Shown piece by piece: positions 43,515 through 52,410 of a DNA stretch of 64,000 nucleotides. The position numbers were made by a program, and so were the translations under genes. Source of the DNA: 21-14-0-10-47-8 sp966211795 (GTDB lineage Bacteria > Bdellovibrionota > Bdellovibrionia > Bdellovibrionales > Bdellovibrionaceae); the NCBI GenBank assembly GCA_966211795.1, contig CBIHNW010000005.1, positions 62,001 through 126,000 on the forward strand, read 5' to 3'. Positions within the stretch are counted from its first letter, which is position 1; each line of letters starts with the position of its first letter. The notes under the pieces were generated by a model, which saw nothing but the letters and a program-made list of their open reading frames with translations, was not told the origin of the DNA and ran no database searches.

Positions 43515-45213
43515 CGACTTGATCTTTCACTTCCAGAAGGGGTTTGTACAAAGATGAAATGACCAGACCTTGCTGGATCAAATCTTTGGCGCGCTCAGAG
43601 TCCCCTTGCGCTACCGCGACCCTTGCCAATCCGGCAAAAGCAGCGACGCTTTGCGAGTTCAAACCTTGAATGCGGTGCCATTCACGCTCGGCACATTTCC
43701 AGTCTTTTTGCTCTTGGCAAACGTTCGCGTAAGAGGAAACCAAAAGTTCATTGCCGTTTCCGCCAACAGACTGAATCAGCGCCTTCGCTTCCTGCAGACG
43801 ATTCGATTTGATCAACAAGAACGAATGCAAGCCCAAAAGCGTCCCGTCGGTGCCGTACTGGGCACGGGCCTTTTCAATTTGTTCGATCGAGGCTTTGAGA
43901 TCTCCCAATTGGTAGCTGCAGTAAGAGGCCAATCCTTTCGTCAATGCGCTGTCGGCCGAATCCTTCAGAAGAAGGTCGCAAATATTTCCAAGATATCCCC
44001 ACTCGAACACTTCACGATGGATCATCAATTCATGAATGTGCCGTCGGCTCATATCTGGATCGGTTTGCAGCATGTTTTTGATCGTTTGCTGCATGTCTTG
44101 ATCTTTTCCCAGCTTCTTTTGGATCGCCGCGATCAACAAATAACTTTCGGGCTGATAATCATGATATCGACCGACGTATCTTTTCAAATCCTCGATGACG
44201 GATTCTAATTTATCATTTTGCGCGTACTGGCGATAAGCTGCGAGACTGCGATACAAAAAGACCAAGGGTTCCTTCACGCCCGCTTTCATCACGGTGCGGA
44301 TGCTGTCCAGAGCCTCTTGAAAGCGTCCTTCCAAAATTGAAATCTCGAGCAGATTCACGTGCGCCGATTCCAGACCAGGATTTTCCTTCACGAGGTCGCT
44401 GTATCGCTGCTTCGCTTCGGACAACTGCCCTTCATTCAGGAACGAAAAGGCGCGCATATTTGCCGCTTCCAATTTCTGCTTGGTGCTGAGCGGAACCTCT
44501 TGCTGAATTTCATCCAGAATCTGTCGGGCTTGGACGTTCTGTTTTTCGACGACCATCAAAAGCGGAATCATTTGTAGACGATGCAGAGGGCTCAGCTTCT
44601 GAACCGATTCGGCTTTTCGGAAAAATCCGAGCGCCTGATCAAAGTGACCCATGTCTTGTTGTCGTTGCGCGAGCTTGATGTAATCCATATAGCCCAGCGT
44701 CTTTGGGGTGTCTTTCTGGATGACAAAGAAATAAACGCCGGCGGCGACGACAAGCACCAAGGTGCTAAACCAAATCAAAATCGAAAGCCATTTGCGATCG
44801 GGCTCGTGCTGTCTTCGAACGCGGAAATCATTCTGGGCCGCATAGGTGATCGGCCGAGATTCAATCGGTGCTGAAGCTGCGGGCGCTGGCGCCGGAGCCG
44901 CCGGTGCCGGATTGGATTGCGCCGGGACGGTCGTGACTTCTTCTGGATTCACCGTGATCGTTCGGTTGATAAACGTCGAATTGGTGTCTTCGCGCGTTTC
45001 GGATTGTTGATCGCGCAGAAACTGGACGATGTTGGCAAATTGTTTGTGTTCGCGGATGAACATCCAACGCGAATCGGGCGAACGGATTTCATCGATCAAA
45101 GATATTTTTTTATGAGTGAGCTGCTGAATGACTTCTTCAAGCGCAAATGGACCTAAAATCGCGCCAGACGATTTTACGAGCCATTTTTTGTCGGTATCAG
45201 CCGCTTGATTCAT
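43504..45213 (-). CDS. Membrane-anchored TPR protein with N-terminal GYF-like domain
   Basis: A 569-residue protein. Residues 10-60 are GYF_2-like (WLVKSSGAILGPFALEEVIQ), the same module as in the PilZ protein at 21690. An Ala/Pro-rich linker with APAAPAPAPAASAP follows, then one membrane helix (about 143-165, WFSTLVLVVAAGVYFFVI). Residues 175-560 are TPR repeats (for example AFSFLNEGQLSEAKQRYSDL). The GYF part should be cytoplasmic and the TPR part periplasmic, giving a bridge across the inner membrane. Between purH (6 bases) and the unknown secreted gene. Confidence 0.82.
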   Translation of the reverse strand: MNQAADTDKKWLVKSSGAILGPFALEEVIQQLTHKKISLIDEIRSPDSRWMFIREHKQFANIVQFLRDQQSETREDTNSTFINRTITVNPEEVTTVPAQSNPAPAAPAPAPAASAPIESRPITYAAQNDFRVRRQHEPDRKWLSILIWFSTLVLVVAAGVYFFVIQKDTPKTLGYMDYIKLAQRQQDMGHFDQALGFFRKAESVQKLSPLHRLQMIPLLMVVEKQNVQARQILDEIQQEVPLSTKQKLEAANMRAFSFLNEGQLSEAKQRYSDLVKENPGLESAHVNLLEISILEGRFQEALDSIRTVMKAGVKEPLVFLYRSLAAYRQYAQNDKLESVIEDLKRYVGRYHDYQPESYLLIAAIQKKLGKDQDMQQTIKNMLQTDPDMSRRHIHELMIHREVFEWGYLGNICDLLLKDSADSALTKGLASYCSYQLGDLKASIEQIEKARAQYGTDGTLLGLHSFLLIKSNRLQEAKALIQSVGGNGNELLVSSYANVCQEQKDWKCAEREWHRIQGLNSQSVAAFAGLARVAVAQGDSERAKDLIQQGLVISSLYKPLLEVKDQVDGL

Positions 45214-45219
45214 CGATCC

Positions 45220-46734
45220 TCAGTGTTTAAAGTGTCTAGTTCCGGTTACAACCATATTGATGCCCAGCTTGTTCGCCGCCGCGAACACTTCTTCATCCTT
45301 CATCGATCCACCGGGTTGCAAAACCCACGAGATTCCGGCCTGCGCCGCGATTTCGATCGAATCAGCAAACGGGAAAAAAGCATCGCTGGCCAAGATCACA
45401 TCTTTTAGACTTCCAAAATGCGTTTTCATTCTTTCGATCGCCTGTTTCACGGCATCAACGCGATTGACCTGGCCCATGCCCAAGCCGACGGTTTGCCCGT
45501 CCTTCACCAGCGCGATGGCATTGCTCTTTAACGAAGCACACACCTTTTCCGCAAACTGCAGATCCTTCATCACGGCATCCGATGGACTTTGTTTCAGAAA
45601 TTTCCAAGACTGCGCATTTGCCGAGCCGATCGAATCTTTTTCCTGCAACAAGAATCCGCCCGCGACCGTCTTCATTTCAAAACGCATCTGCGGCTCGGCC
45701 AAAGACTTCCATTTGAGAATGCGGAGATTTTTCTTTTTGGCGAAAATGTCCATGGCTTCAGCCGTAAACGATGGAGCCACGATGCATTCTAAAAATATCG
45801 AGTGCAACATTTCGGCTTCCGCTTTTCCGATCTCACGATTGACCGCAAAAATCCCGCCGAAGACGCTCACCGGATCGGCCTTCAGGGCCAGCTCGACCGC
45901 TTGCGAAAGTTTCGCCGCAATTGCGGCACCGCACGGATTGTTGTGTTTCACGGCAACGGCCGCAGGTTCCTTGAAGTTTTGCACCAGGGAACTGGCCGCC
46001 TCGAGATCCAGAAGATTATTGTAAGATAGAACTTTGCCCTGCAGAACTTCGGCAGTGTGCAGGCCTTTTTGATCGGCCAAGATGCGATACCAAGCAGCGG
46101 ATTGATGAGGATTCTCACCGTACCGAAGCTCCATCACTTTGTGGCCACCAACCGAGAACTGGGGCCCCCAACCGTTGCCAAGCTCGGACGCCACCAAAGA
46201 GTCATAAGAAGAAACATGCGCGAAAACTTTGGCGGCCAGCTTTTTGCGATCTCCGACCGAAATTTCAATTTTCTGCGAGATCCACTCGTAATCATCGGGA
46301 TCGCAGACCACCGTCACCTGCGCGAAATTTTTCGCCGCCGCCCGCAACACCGTCGGTCCACCAATATCAATTTTTTCGATCAGCTCACTGCCCTGCAGAT
46401 TTTTTTCGACGGCCGCCTCGAACGGATAAAGATTGCAAACAACCAGATCAAAGGGCGCAAGCCCCGTCTTTTTCAAGAGCTCGAGATCTTCGGGATGATC
46501 GGGTCGCGATAAAATCGACATGTGAACGTGAGGATGCAGGGTTTTCACCCGCCCCCCCATCACTTCGGGAAACCCGGTCTGCTCGGACACATCGACGACC
46601 GACATGCCATTGTCCTTCAGATACTGAGCGGTGCCACCTGTCGAAACAATTCGCAGGCCTTTCTGATAAAGGGGCTTGAGAAATTCCACCAAGCCTTTTT
46701 TTTCTGACACACTCACCAGAGCGTTCTGAAACAT
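45220..46734 (-). CDS. purH: Bifunctional AICAR transformylase/IMP cyclohydrolase
   Basis: A 504-residue enzyme for the last two steps of purine synthesis. The N-terminal cyclohydrolase (1-190) has STGGTAQYLKDNG and GGRVKTLHPHVHMSIL. The transformylase part has VAVKHNNPCG near residue 260 (catalytic Lys-His), SVFGGIFAVNREI, and ends DAFFPFADSIEIAAQAGISW, QPGGSMKDEEV and VTGTRHFKH. Usual length. Set between mlaD and the TPR gene with gaps of 18 and 6 bases. Confidence 0.97.
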   Translation of the reverse strand: MFQNALVSVSEKKGLVEFLKPLYQKGLRIVSTGGTAQYLKDNGMSVVDVSEQTGFPEVMGGRVKTLHPHVHMSILSRPDHPEDLELLKKTGLAPFDLVVCNLYPFEAAVEKNLQGSELIEKIDIGGPTVLRAAAKNFAQVTVVCDPDDYEWISQKIEISVGDRKKLAAKVFAHVSSYDSLVASELGNGWGPQFSVGGHKVMELRYGENPHQSAAWYRILADQKGLHTAEVLQGKVLSYNNLLDLEAASSLVQNFKEPAAVAVKHNNPCGAAIAAKLSQAVELALKADPVSVFGGIFAVNREIGKAEAEMLHSIFLECIVAPSFTAEAMDIFAKKKNLRILKWKSLAEPQMRFEMKTVAGGFLLQEKDSIGSANAQSWKFLKQSPSDAVMKDLQFAEKVCASLKSNAIALVKDGQTVGLGMGQVNRVDAVKQAIERMKTHFGSLKDVILASDAFFPFADSIEIAAQAGISWVLQPGGSMKDEEVFAAANKLGINMVVTGTRHFKH

Positions 46735-46752
46735 AGCAAATTCCTAAATCGG

Positions 46753-48138
46753 TTAATTACCCATTGGCAACTTCGTCAGTAACATCTTCAAGTCGTCGTT
46801 GGTCAGCAAAAGACCCGCACCGACATAATTCGAGCGTTTCTTCTGATTGTTGACCGCATCCTGGATACCACCCAATACGTAAATGCCCTTCCAGACATTG
46901 TACTGCAACTGCGCACGCACGTTGGGCTTTCCAAGCTCAAACATATCCATCGTGAAAAATAATTTGTTGCGATAGATATTGTAATCAAATCCGAGACCGC
47001 CGCTATTCTCCATCAGACCACCGTGAATGGTCAGATCCCAAAATGTCTTGGCGAAAAGCGCGTTGAATTTAACTTTGTTATGAAAGGTGCGAACTTCGTT
47101 AACGTTCGATTCGGGTCCGCCACTTGGCGTGGTGCGGATGTCGGTCTCTTCCACCACCCCGGTTGGATCATCGACGATGCCGAGATAATAATAACGATCC
47201 AGTCCTGGCTGCAGCTTGATCCCGACCGTCGTCTTCATGCTGCCGACTTCACCCAGGTAATCGGCGTGAAAATCGAGAGCCGTTTGCGTTTTGCTGGCGG
47301 TGTCCAAAAAGTTGTTCACGCCTTCGATCGCCGTGTTCAACTCTTCGACCGTGTCTTCGTCGTTGATCAGGCGGCCGATCGTTCCTTCGCCGCGATTGAT
47401 TTTACCCGAGATTTCGTCGATGTTTTTCATCGCCGAATCCAAACGGGTCATCGTGCGCTTCAACTGGACTTTCAAGGAGTCGCCAGATGGATCATTCAAG
47501 ATGTCATCCAAAGATTTGGTGACCCGATTCACTTGATCGACGATTTGATTGATCTTGCCCTTGTTTTCCGACGTCAGATCGGCGAGATCCGCCGTCAATT
47601 TTTCGATATTGGAAACGATTCGACCTAATATATGCTTGCGCGTTCCATCCCCGTTCGTGGCTTCTTTCAAAGCTTGCGCGGTGTCTTTCAGGGTCGTGGC
47701 GATTTCACCAACTTGGGCCACGACGTTATCCAGCGACCCGCTGGTTTTCACGTTCAGGATCTGCCCGCCATTTTCCAGCGGCGGATCGGTCGGTGATCCG
47801 GGTTGCAGCGCCACGTGCATGTCACCCAGAATGCCTTGCGAGCGAATTTCGACCGAAGCCGAAACGTACAATTTAAATTCAGGTTTCAGATTCAGATCGA
47901 TGCGCGCTTGACCATCTTGCAGGGAAATATTTTTGATTACGCCGACCGGGATGCCGGCGGACTTGACCTGACTGCCTTTGACTAAACCGCTGGCATCTTG
48001 CAGAACGAACCAAGCGGTTCCCTGCTTGCCAAAATAACTGGGGTTGTCGCTGACCTGCATCGACATGTAAGCAATGAGCGCTGCCACCGTGACAACGAGC
48101 AAACCAACTTTTAATTCGGCAGCCTGAAGCAGATTCAT
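46753..48138 (-). CDS. mlaD: MlaD-family (MCE) protein with beta-rich C-terminal extension
   Basis: A 461-residue protein. A single N-terminal helix (about 9-27) anchors it in the inner membrane. The MCE domain (38-115) has FVLQDASGLVKGSQVKSAG and GVIKNISL. A coiled-coil region (135-280) with repeated hydrophobic heptads follows. Residues 285-461 are strand-rich (YYYLGIVDDPTG, FNALFAKTFWDLTIHGGLM, GIYVLGGI) and recall a barrel-like domain. E. coli MlaD is about 180 residues and lacks this part. It should carry phospholipid between membranes with MlaE/MlaF. ATGA overlap with mlaF. Confidence 0.88.
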   Translation of the reverse strand: MNLLQAAELKVGLLVVTVAALIAYMSMQVSDNPSYFGKQGTAWFVLQDASGLVKGSQVKSAGIPVGVIKNISLQDGQARIDLNLKPEFKLYVSASVEIRSQGILGDMHVALQPGSPTDPPLENGGQILNVKTSGSLDNVVAQVGEIATTLKDTAQALKEATNGDGTRKHILGRIVSNIEKLTADLADLTSENKGKINQIVDQVNRVTKSLDDILNDPSGDSLKVQLKRTMTRLDSAMKNIDEISGKINRGEGTIGRLINDEDTVEELNTAIEGVNNFLDTASKTQTALDFHADYLGEVGSMKTTVGIKLQPGLDRYYYLGIVDDPTGVVEETDIRTTPSGGPESNVNEVRTFHNKVKFNALFAKTFWDLTIHGGLMENSGGLGFDYNIYRNKLFFTMDMFELGKPNVRAQLQYNVWKGIYVLGGIQDAVNNQKKRSNYVGAGLLLTNDDLKMLLTKLPMGN

Positions 48139-48920
48139 CGACGTTTCATTCCTTTGGCCACAAACTTTTTCACAAGCTCGATTTCCGTATTAAAAAAATC
48201 TTCCGGAGTCCCAAAAAGCAAAACCTGTCCCGCATTCAGCATCGCGACGTAATCCGCGATTCGAAATGCTGCGTCCAAATCATGAGAGACCATAACCGAG
48301 GTCATGCCTTCTCGATGCTTATGGGTATCCAGAATCAAATTATCTACCATTTCGGTCAAAATTGGATCTAAACCCGTCGTTGGCTCGTCATAAAATATAA
48401 TTTCTGGATCTAGGGCTAAAGCTCGAGCCAGTCCTGTTCTCTTCTGCATTCCACCCGAGATTTGCGAGGGCAACTTGCTAAAATGCTTCGGATCCAGACC
48501 CACTTGCTTGAGTTTGGTCGAGGCAATTTCAATCACGGTTTTCTCTGGAAGGTCTCGTCGGTGCTCGACCAACGGAAAGCAGACGTTCTCCAGAACCGTC
48601 ATATCATCGAATAAAGCGGCACCTTGAAAAAGCACACCGAACTTCCGACGAAAGGCCGTGAGCTCATCGTTTGTGTATTGAGTGATGTCTTGGCCTAAAA
48701 CTTCGATGCTTCCCGACGTCGGTCGATACAGACCCAAGATATGTTTCAGCATCACCGATTTTCCCGTTCCGGAGAAACCGATGATTGCGGTCAGGCTGCC
48801 TTTGGGAATGCTGAGATTCATACCATTGACGACGAATTCTTTGCCGTCGAAAGTCTTTTTGAGATCTTTCAAGCGAATCGCCGGAGTCATTTTTTCTACA
48901 GCTTCGGCTGTCGTCGTCAT
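48135..48920 (-). CDS. mlaF: Mla lipid transport ATPase
   Basis: A 261-residue ATPase; ATG 48920 overlaps the mlaE stop, while the frame extends upstream as an artefact. Walker A is GFSGTGKSV (about 45-53), the signature is ISGGMQKRTGLARALAL and Walker B is IIFYDEPTTGLDP, with SHDLDAAFRIAD for the H-loop. SGGMxxR and YDEPTTGLDP are typical of MlaF/Ttg2A. It powers the MlaE permease for phospholipid transfer. mlaE before, mlaD after. Confidence 0.95.
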   Translation of the reverse strand: MTTTAEAVEKMTPAIRLKDLKKTFDGKEFVVNGMNLSIPKGSLTAIIGFSGTGKSVMLKHILGLYRPTSGSIEVLGQDITQYTNDELTAFRRKFGVLFQGAALFDDMTVLENVCFPLVEHRRDLPEKTVIEIASTKLKQVGLDPKHFSKLPSQISGGMQKRTGLARALALDPEIIFYDEPTTGLDPILTEMVDNLILDTHKHREGMTSVMVSHDLDAAFRIADYVAMLNAGQVLLFGTPEDFFNTEIELVKKFVAKGMKRR

Positions 48921-49744
48921 TGCTGAATTCCCGTGATTTGGTAAAACATGCGAATGAAAACATTTGTCAGGAAATAATCCAAGATAATAATCATGACCAT
49001 CGAGCTGACGACGCCTTGATTGGTCGCTTCGCCCACGCCCTTCGCTCCGCCGGTGGTATTGAATCCGCGGTAGGTGCAAATCACGGCGAAGAACAAACCG
49101 AAAATGGCAGCCTTGAAAAGACCTTCGTTCAAATGGCGAATCTCGATCATTTGGTTTACGCGGTCCCAAAAAATGGCTTCGTCCAGCTCGACCAGCTTCA
49201 CGCACAAAACATACGAGCCCAACATCGCGACGAAATCAAAAATCGCCGTCAAAAGTGGCATGCAAATCACCGCCGCGTAAATTCGCGGCGCGATTAAATA
49301 TTGTTTGGTGTTCACGCCCATCACGTCCAGGGCATCAATTTGTTCATTCACGCGCATGGTTCCCAAGCGTGCGGCCATCGCCCCACCGGCCCGGGCGGCC
49401 ACGATCAAGCCGGTCAAGACCGGACCCAGTTCCCGCGTGATTCCCAAAGCCACCGTCGGTCCGACCATGTTGACCGCATTGAAAGCTTTGAATCCGAGAT
49501 AAAGTTGAAACGACAATGCCAGGCCCGTGAACAGCGCGGTCAAGGCCACGATGAAGACAGATTGGTTGCCGATGAATTCCATGTGCTTGATGATTTCGCC
49601 GTACCGATTGGGCTTGGTGAAACTGAGGCGAATCGAGGTGATGCCGAACATGGTGATGTCGCCCAGTTCTTTGATCCACATCAAAAAACCGGTTAAAGCT
49701 CCACCAACGATTCGATCCAAAAGACCGGCAATGGATTGGATCAT
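48917..49744 (-). CDS. mlaE: Mla lipid transport permease
   Basis: A 275-residue MlaE permease with five or six membrane helices. Conserved segments include GPTVALGITRELGPVLTGLI near residue 95 and the cytoplasmic GTMRVNEQIDALDVMGVN, the EQI-DAL signature of the family. With MlaF and MlaD it forms the inner-membrane complex for phospholipid trafficking. Overlaps alr by 4 bases at its start and mlaF by 4 at its end. No mlaB or mlaC homologue is nearby. Confidence 0.95.
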   Translation of the reverse strand: MIQSIAGLLDRIVGGALTGFLMWIKELGDITMFGITSIRLSFTKPNRYGEIIKHMEFIGNQSVFIVALTALFTGLALSFQLYLGFKAFNAVNMVGPTVALGITRELGPVLTGLIVAARAGGAMAARLGTMRVNEQIDALDVMGVNTKQYLIAPRIYAAVICMPLLTAIFDFVAMLGSYVLCVKLVELDEAIFWDRVNQMIEIRHLNEGLFKAAIFGLFFAVICTYRGFNTTGGAKGVGEATNQGVVSSMVMIIILDYFLTNVFIRMFYQITGIQQ

Positions 49745-50916
49745 GCTTCTGTCCTCATTGTTTTGCTTTCAACCTCTCGCGGGACGCGCTCACCGACGCT
49801 GGTCAGGATCTCCCAAGAGATAGTTTGCGCTTTTTGCGCCAGTTCGCCCACGGAAATTTCATTTCCCATTTCATCCTGGCCAAACAACGTGACCGGTTCA
49901 GGTTTCAAACTGTCGGCGCCTTCATTTTTCAACGTCGAGGTCACATCCGCCATCAAATAATCCATGCACACATTGCCCACGAGCGGAACCCGCTGTCCGC
50001 GAAAAAGGACTTCGGCCTTATTGGACAAAAGACGGTGATAACCATCGGCGTAGCCAATCGGAATGATCGCGATCACCGAATCTTTCGGAGCGGTCCAGGT
50101 GTGGTTGTAGGAAACCCCTTCACCCGCCGGTACGAAATGGTATTTCACGGTTTCCGAGCGCAGGCTCATGACCGGCCTTAAATTCAACGGCGAATCTTTT
50201 ACCGGCGAAACACCGTAGATCGCCAATCCAGGACGCACCCCTTGGACCGGCGAAATTCCGTGCGGCAAAACTTTTCCCTGATGCGACAAAAAGCCAATCA
50301 ATCCAGCCGAGTTCAAAGTATGCGACACGACCTTTTGCGATTGAAACGCCTTTTCGACAATTTGGAATAGCTTGAGCTGCGTGAAACTGGTGCCGTCGGT
50401 ATTGAAAGCATCCTCGCCCGTGTGCAAATGAGTGAGAATACCTTCCACTTTCATCTTTGATTGACTGGCAAAGTACTGCGAGAGCTTGATCACGTCCTTC
50501 ATCGAAAAACCCAAGCGATGCATGCCGGTATCGAATTTCAAATGCACCGGGTAACCTGCCGGCGCGCAGGCTTCAAAGGCTCGGACCTGGTCCCAGGTGC
50601 TCATCACCGGAGTCATGCGGTTTTCCACCGCGACCCGAGCTCCCTTTTCATCGCAAACGCCGAAAAATAAAAGGTCCGTTTGCAGACCCATTTCTCGCAG
50701 CAACAAACCTTCTTCAATCAAGCCGACGCCGAGATGTTGAACGCCGTCTTTTTCCAGTTGTTTCGAAATTTCCACGTCGCCATGACCGTAGCCATTGGCC
50801 TTGACCATGGGACAAAAAAACCGTGGCGTCGGGCCGAGTGCCCGTCTCAGTTCGGTTACATTGTGGGACAGAGAATCCAGGTGAATCACTGCCCGAGTGG
50901 GTCGAAATCGTTCCAC
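49741..50916 (-). CDS. alr: Alanine racemase
   Basis: A 391-residue PLP enzyme making D-alanine for peptidoglycan. The PLP-binding Lys lies in MVKANGYGHGD (about residue 39), the opposing catalytic Tyr in GEGVSYNHTW (about 269), with FDTGMHRLGF and PIGYADGYHR as further conserved blocks and GNVCMDYLMAD near the C-terminus. It starts 15 bases after the degenerate GGDEF gene and its stop overlaps the mlaE start, tying cell-wall precursor supply to lipid transport in one transcript. Confidence 0.96.
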   Translation of the reverse strand: MERFRPTRAVIHLDSLSHNVTELRRALGPTPRFFCPMVKANGYGHGDVEISKQLEKDGVQHLGVGLIEEGLLLREMGLQTDLLFFGVCDEKGARVAVENRMTPVMSTWDQVRAFEACAPAGYPVHLKFDTGMHRLGFSMKDVIKLSQYFASQSKMKVEGILTHLHTGEDAFNTDGTSFTQLKLFQIVEKAFQSQKVVSHTLNSAGLIGFLSHQGKVLPHGISPVQGVRPGLAIYGVSPVKDSPLNLRPVMSLRSETVKYHFVPAGEGVSYNHTWTAPKDSVIAIIPIGYADGYHRLLSNKAEVLFRGQRVPLVGNVCMDYLMADVTSTLKNEGADSLKPEPVTLFGQDEMGNEISVGELAQKAQTISWEILTSVGERVPREVESKTMRTEA

Positions 50917-50931
50917 AAACTTTCCTCAAAA

Positions 50932-52410
50932 CTACATGGGCGGCACTTCAAAGTCCGGTTTAAAATCCTCGATCGGTTTAAACAAACAAACCTTGTTTCC
51001 GCCACGCGAGATGATGAATTCCAACGCCTTCGATGCCGATGCTTCCAGATCGGTGGCGCCCGTGCTCAGTGAAGGATACTCGCTGACCCCGCAGCTGATG
51101 GTGATTTTCAAATCATTGACGCCGAAACTGTGACCTTCGATGATTCGTCGCAATCGCTCGGCCCGCAGCGCTGCCCCTTTTCGGGCACAGTGCGGAAGGA
51201 TCAAGGAAATTTCATTGTCCTCGGTCCGGCAGGTCAAGTCATTCACGCGACTGGTTTTTTTCACGATCGAAGCGATCGTGCGCAAAATCAGGTCGCGATT
51301 GGTCCGCCCAAAACTTTGTTCAATTTCAACAAAATGATCCACGCTCAAGCGCACCACCGACACCGCTCTTTCAATGCGTCGGGCGCGCGCGATTTCCTCT
51401 TCGAGCTTTTTGATAAAAAAATTGCGATTGTAAAGCTCGGTCACCGGATCATAGATATCAAAGCCTTCGTTGCGTTTGATCAAGTGGGCTTGCTGGTACA
51501 GCAGATGAAAAATCAAAAAACCATTTTCGATCTCTTGTTTCGGAACCGCTTCGTGTCCCCAGAATACCAACAGCCCATCCAAACCCCGGTGCACCAGCAC
51601 GGGTTTGAAGAAAAAATTAGAAACCTTCAGCCCTTCCTGCATCAGCTCCGTCAAAGCTAATGGCAATTGACCCGACTGAAGCTGGGGCATCAAATTTTCC
51701 ACCTCTTCAGGTTTCAAGCGAGAGCCCACACCTTTGATGGCCTCGATCTCCAAACCTTTGGCGAAAGTGGCAACAAATGAATTCACCGTCGGCAAAAATT
51801 TAAAAAAGATTCCCATGCAGGGCAACTGCTTCAAAAAAACCTGAAGGTATTCCTCTTTCGAAGAAGCGCCTTCGTAGAGAGCGAATTTTTCAGACAAAGA
51901 AACTTCGACCGGTGTCGGAATTTTTTGCGCCGGAGTGTTCTTGAGCTTGTGCTGCACCTGCTTTAATTCGTCCTTCAACTGACCGCGTTCATCCAACAGT
52001 TGCTCATTCTGGTAAAGGCGATACAGATTTTGACAAACTTGATCCAGCTCCCAAACCACCCGCACCGGTAGCTGCGGCCCCTGCGGCACCAATCCCGCGA
52101 AACCGTACTCGCGGTACTCGTTCAATGTGTCGGCTTGCTCGGCCGGCGCCACGCCAACGAATTGAATCTCCGAATTGATCTCGAGGACCTGTGAAACAAA
52201 ATCGCTCAGAGAATCTTGCAAGGCATCGGCCGAAAATAAAATCACGTGCGGAGCGGCTTCCTTCACGCGCGCCAAAAGCGTCGCTTGATCGATGAAGCCA
52301 AAAGATTCGTAACCCGCCTCGATCATCGCACCTTTGATTTCGGTGTTCTCGTCGGCGGTTGCAAAAAAAATAAAAATAGAAAACTGGGCGCGCAGATCTT
52401 TCAGGTTCAC
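50932..52410 (-). CDS. Degenerate GGDEF protein with pseudo-receiver
   Basis: A 492-residue cytoplasmic protein from GTG, overlapping the kinase gene by 4 bases. Residues 5-125 are receiver-like, but the phospho-acceptor strand reads HVILFSADAL, with Ser at the expected Asp position. A coiled coil (130-170) and a GAF-like region (175-320) follow. The GGDEF domain (330-480) begins DPVTELYNRNFF, but the active-site GGDEF is EDNEI (RTEDNEISLIL), so diguanylate cyclase activity is unlikely. It may bind c-di-GMP, GTP or a partner. Probable output partner of the kinase. Confidence 0.85.
   Translation of the reverse strand: MNLKDLRAQFSIFIFFATADENTEIKGAMIEAGYESFGFIDQATLLARVKEAAPHVILFSADALQDSLSDFVSQVLEINSEIQFVGVAPAEQADTLNEYREYGFAGLVPQGPQLPVRVVWELDQVCQNLYRLYQNEQLLDERGQLKDELKQVQHKLKNTPAQKIPTPVEVSLSEKFALYEGASSKEEYLQVFLKQLPCMGIFFKFLPTVNSFVATFAKGLEIEAIKGVGSRLKPEEVENLMPQLQSGQLPLALTELMQEGLKVSNFFFKPVLVHRGLDGLLVFWGHEAVPKQEIENGFLIFHLLYQQAHLIKRNEGFDIYDPVTELYNRNFFIKKLEEEIARARRIERAVSVVRLSVDHFVEIEQSFGRTNRDLILRTIASIVKKTSRVNDLTCRTEDNEISLILPHCARKGAALRAERLRRIIEGHSFGVNDLKITISCGVSEYPSLSTGATDLEASASKALEFIISRGGNKVCLFKPIEDFKPDFEVPPM

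Noticed and set aside
48921..49205. N-terminal extension of MlaF
   Set aside because: It overlaps mlaE in another frame; ATG 48920 with an ATGA overlap gives the normal MlaF length.
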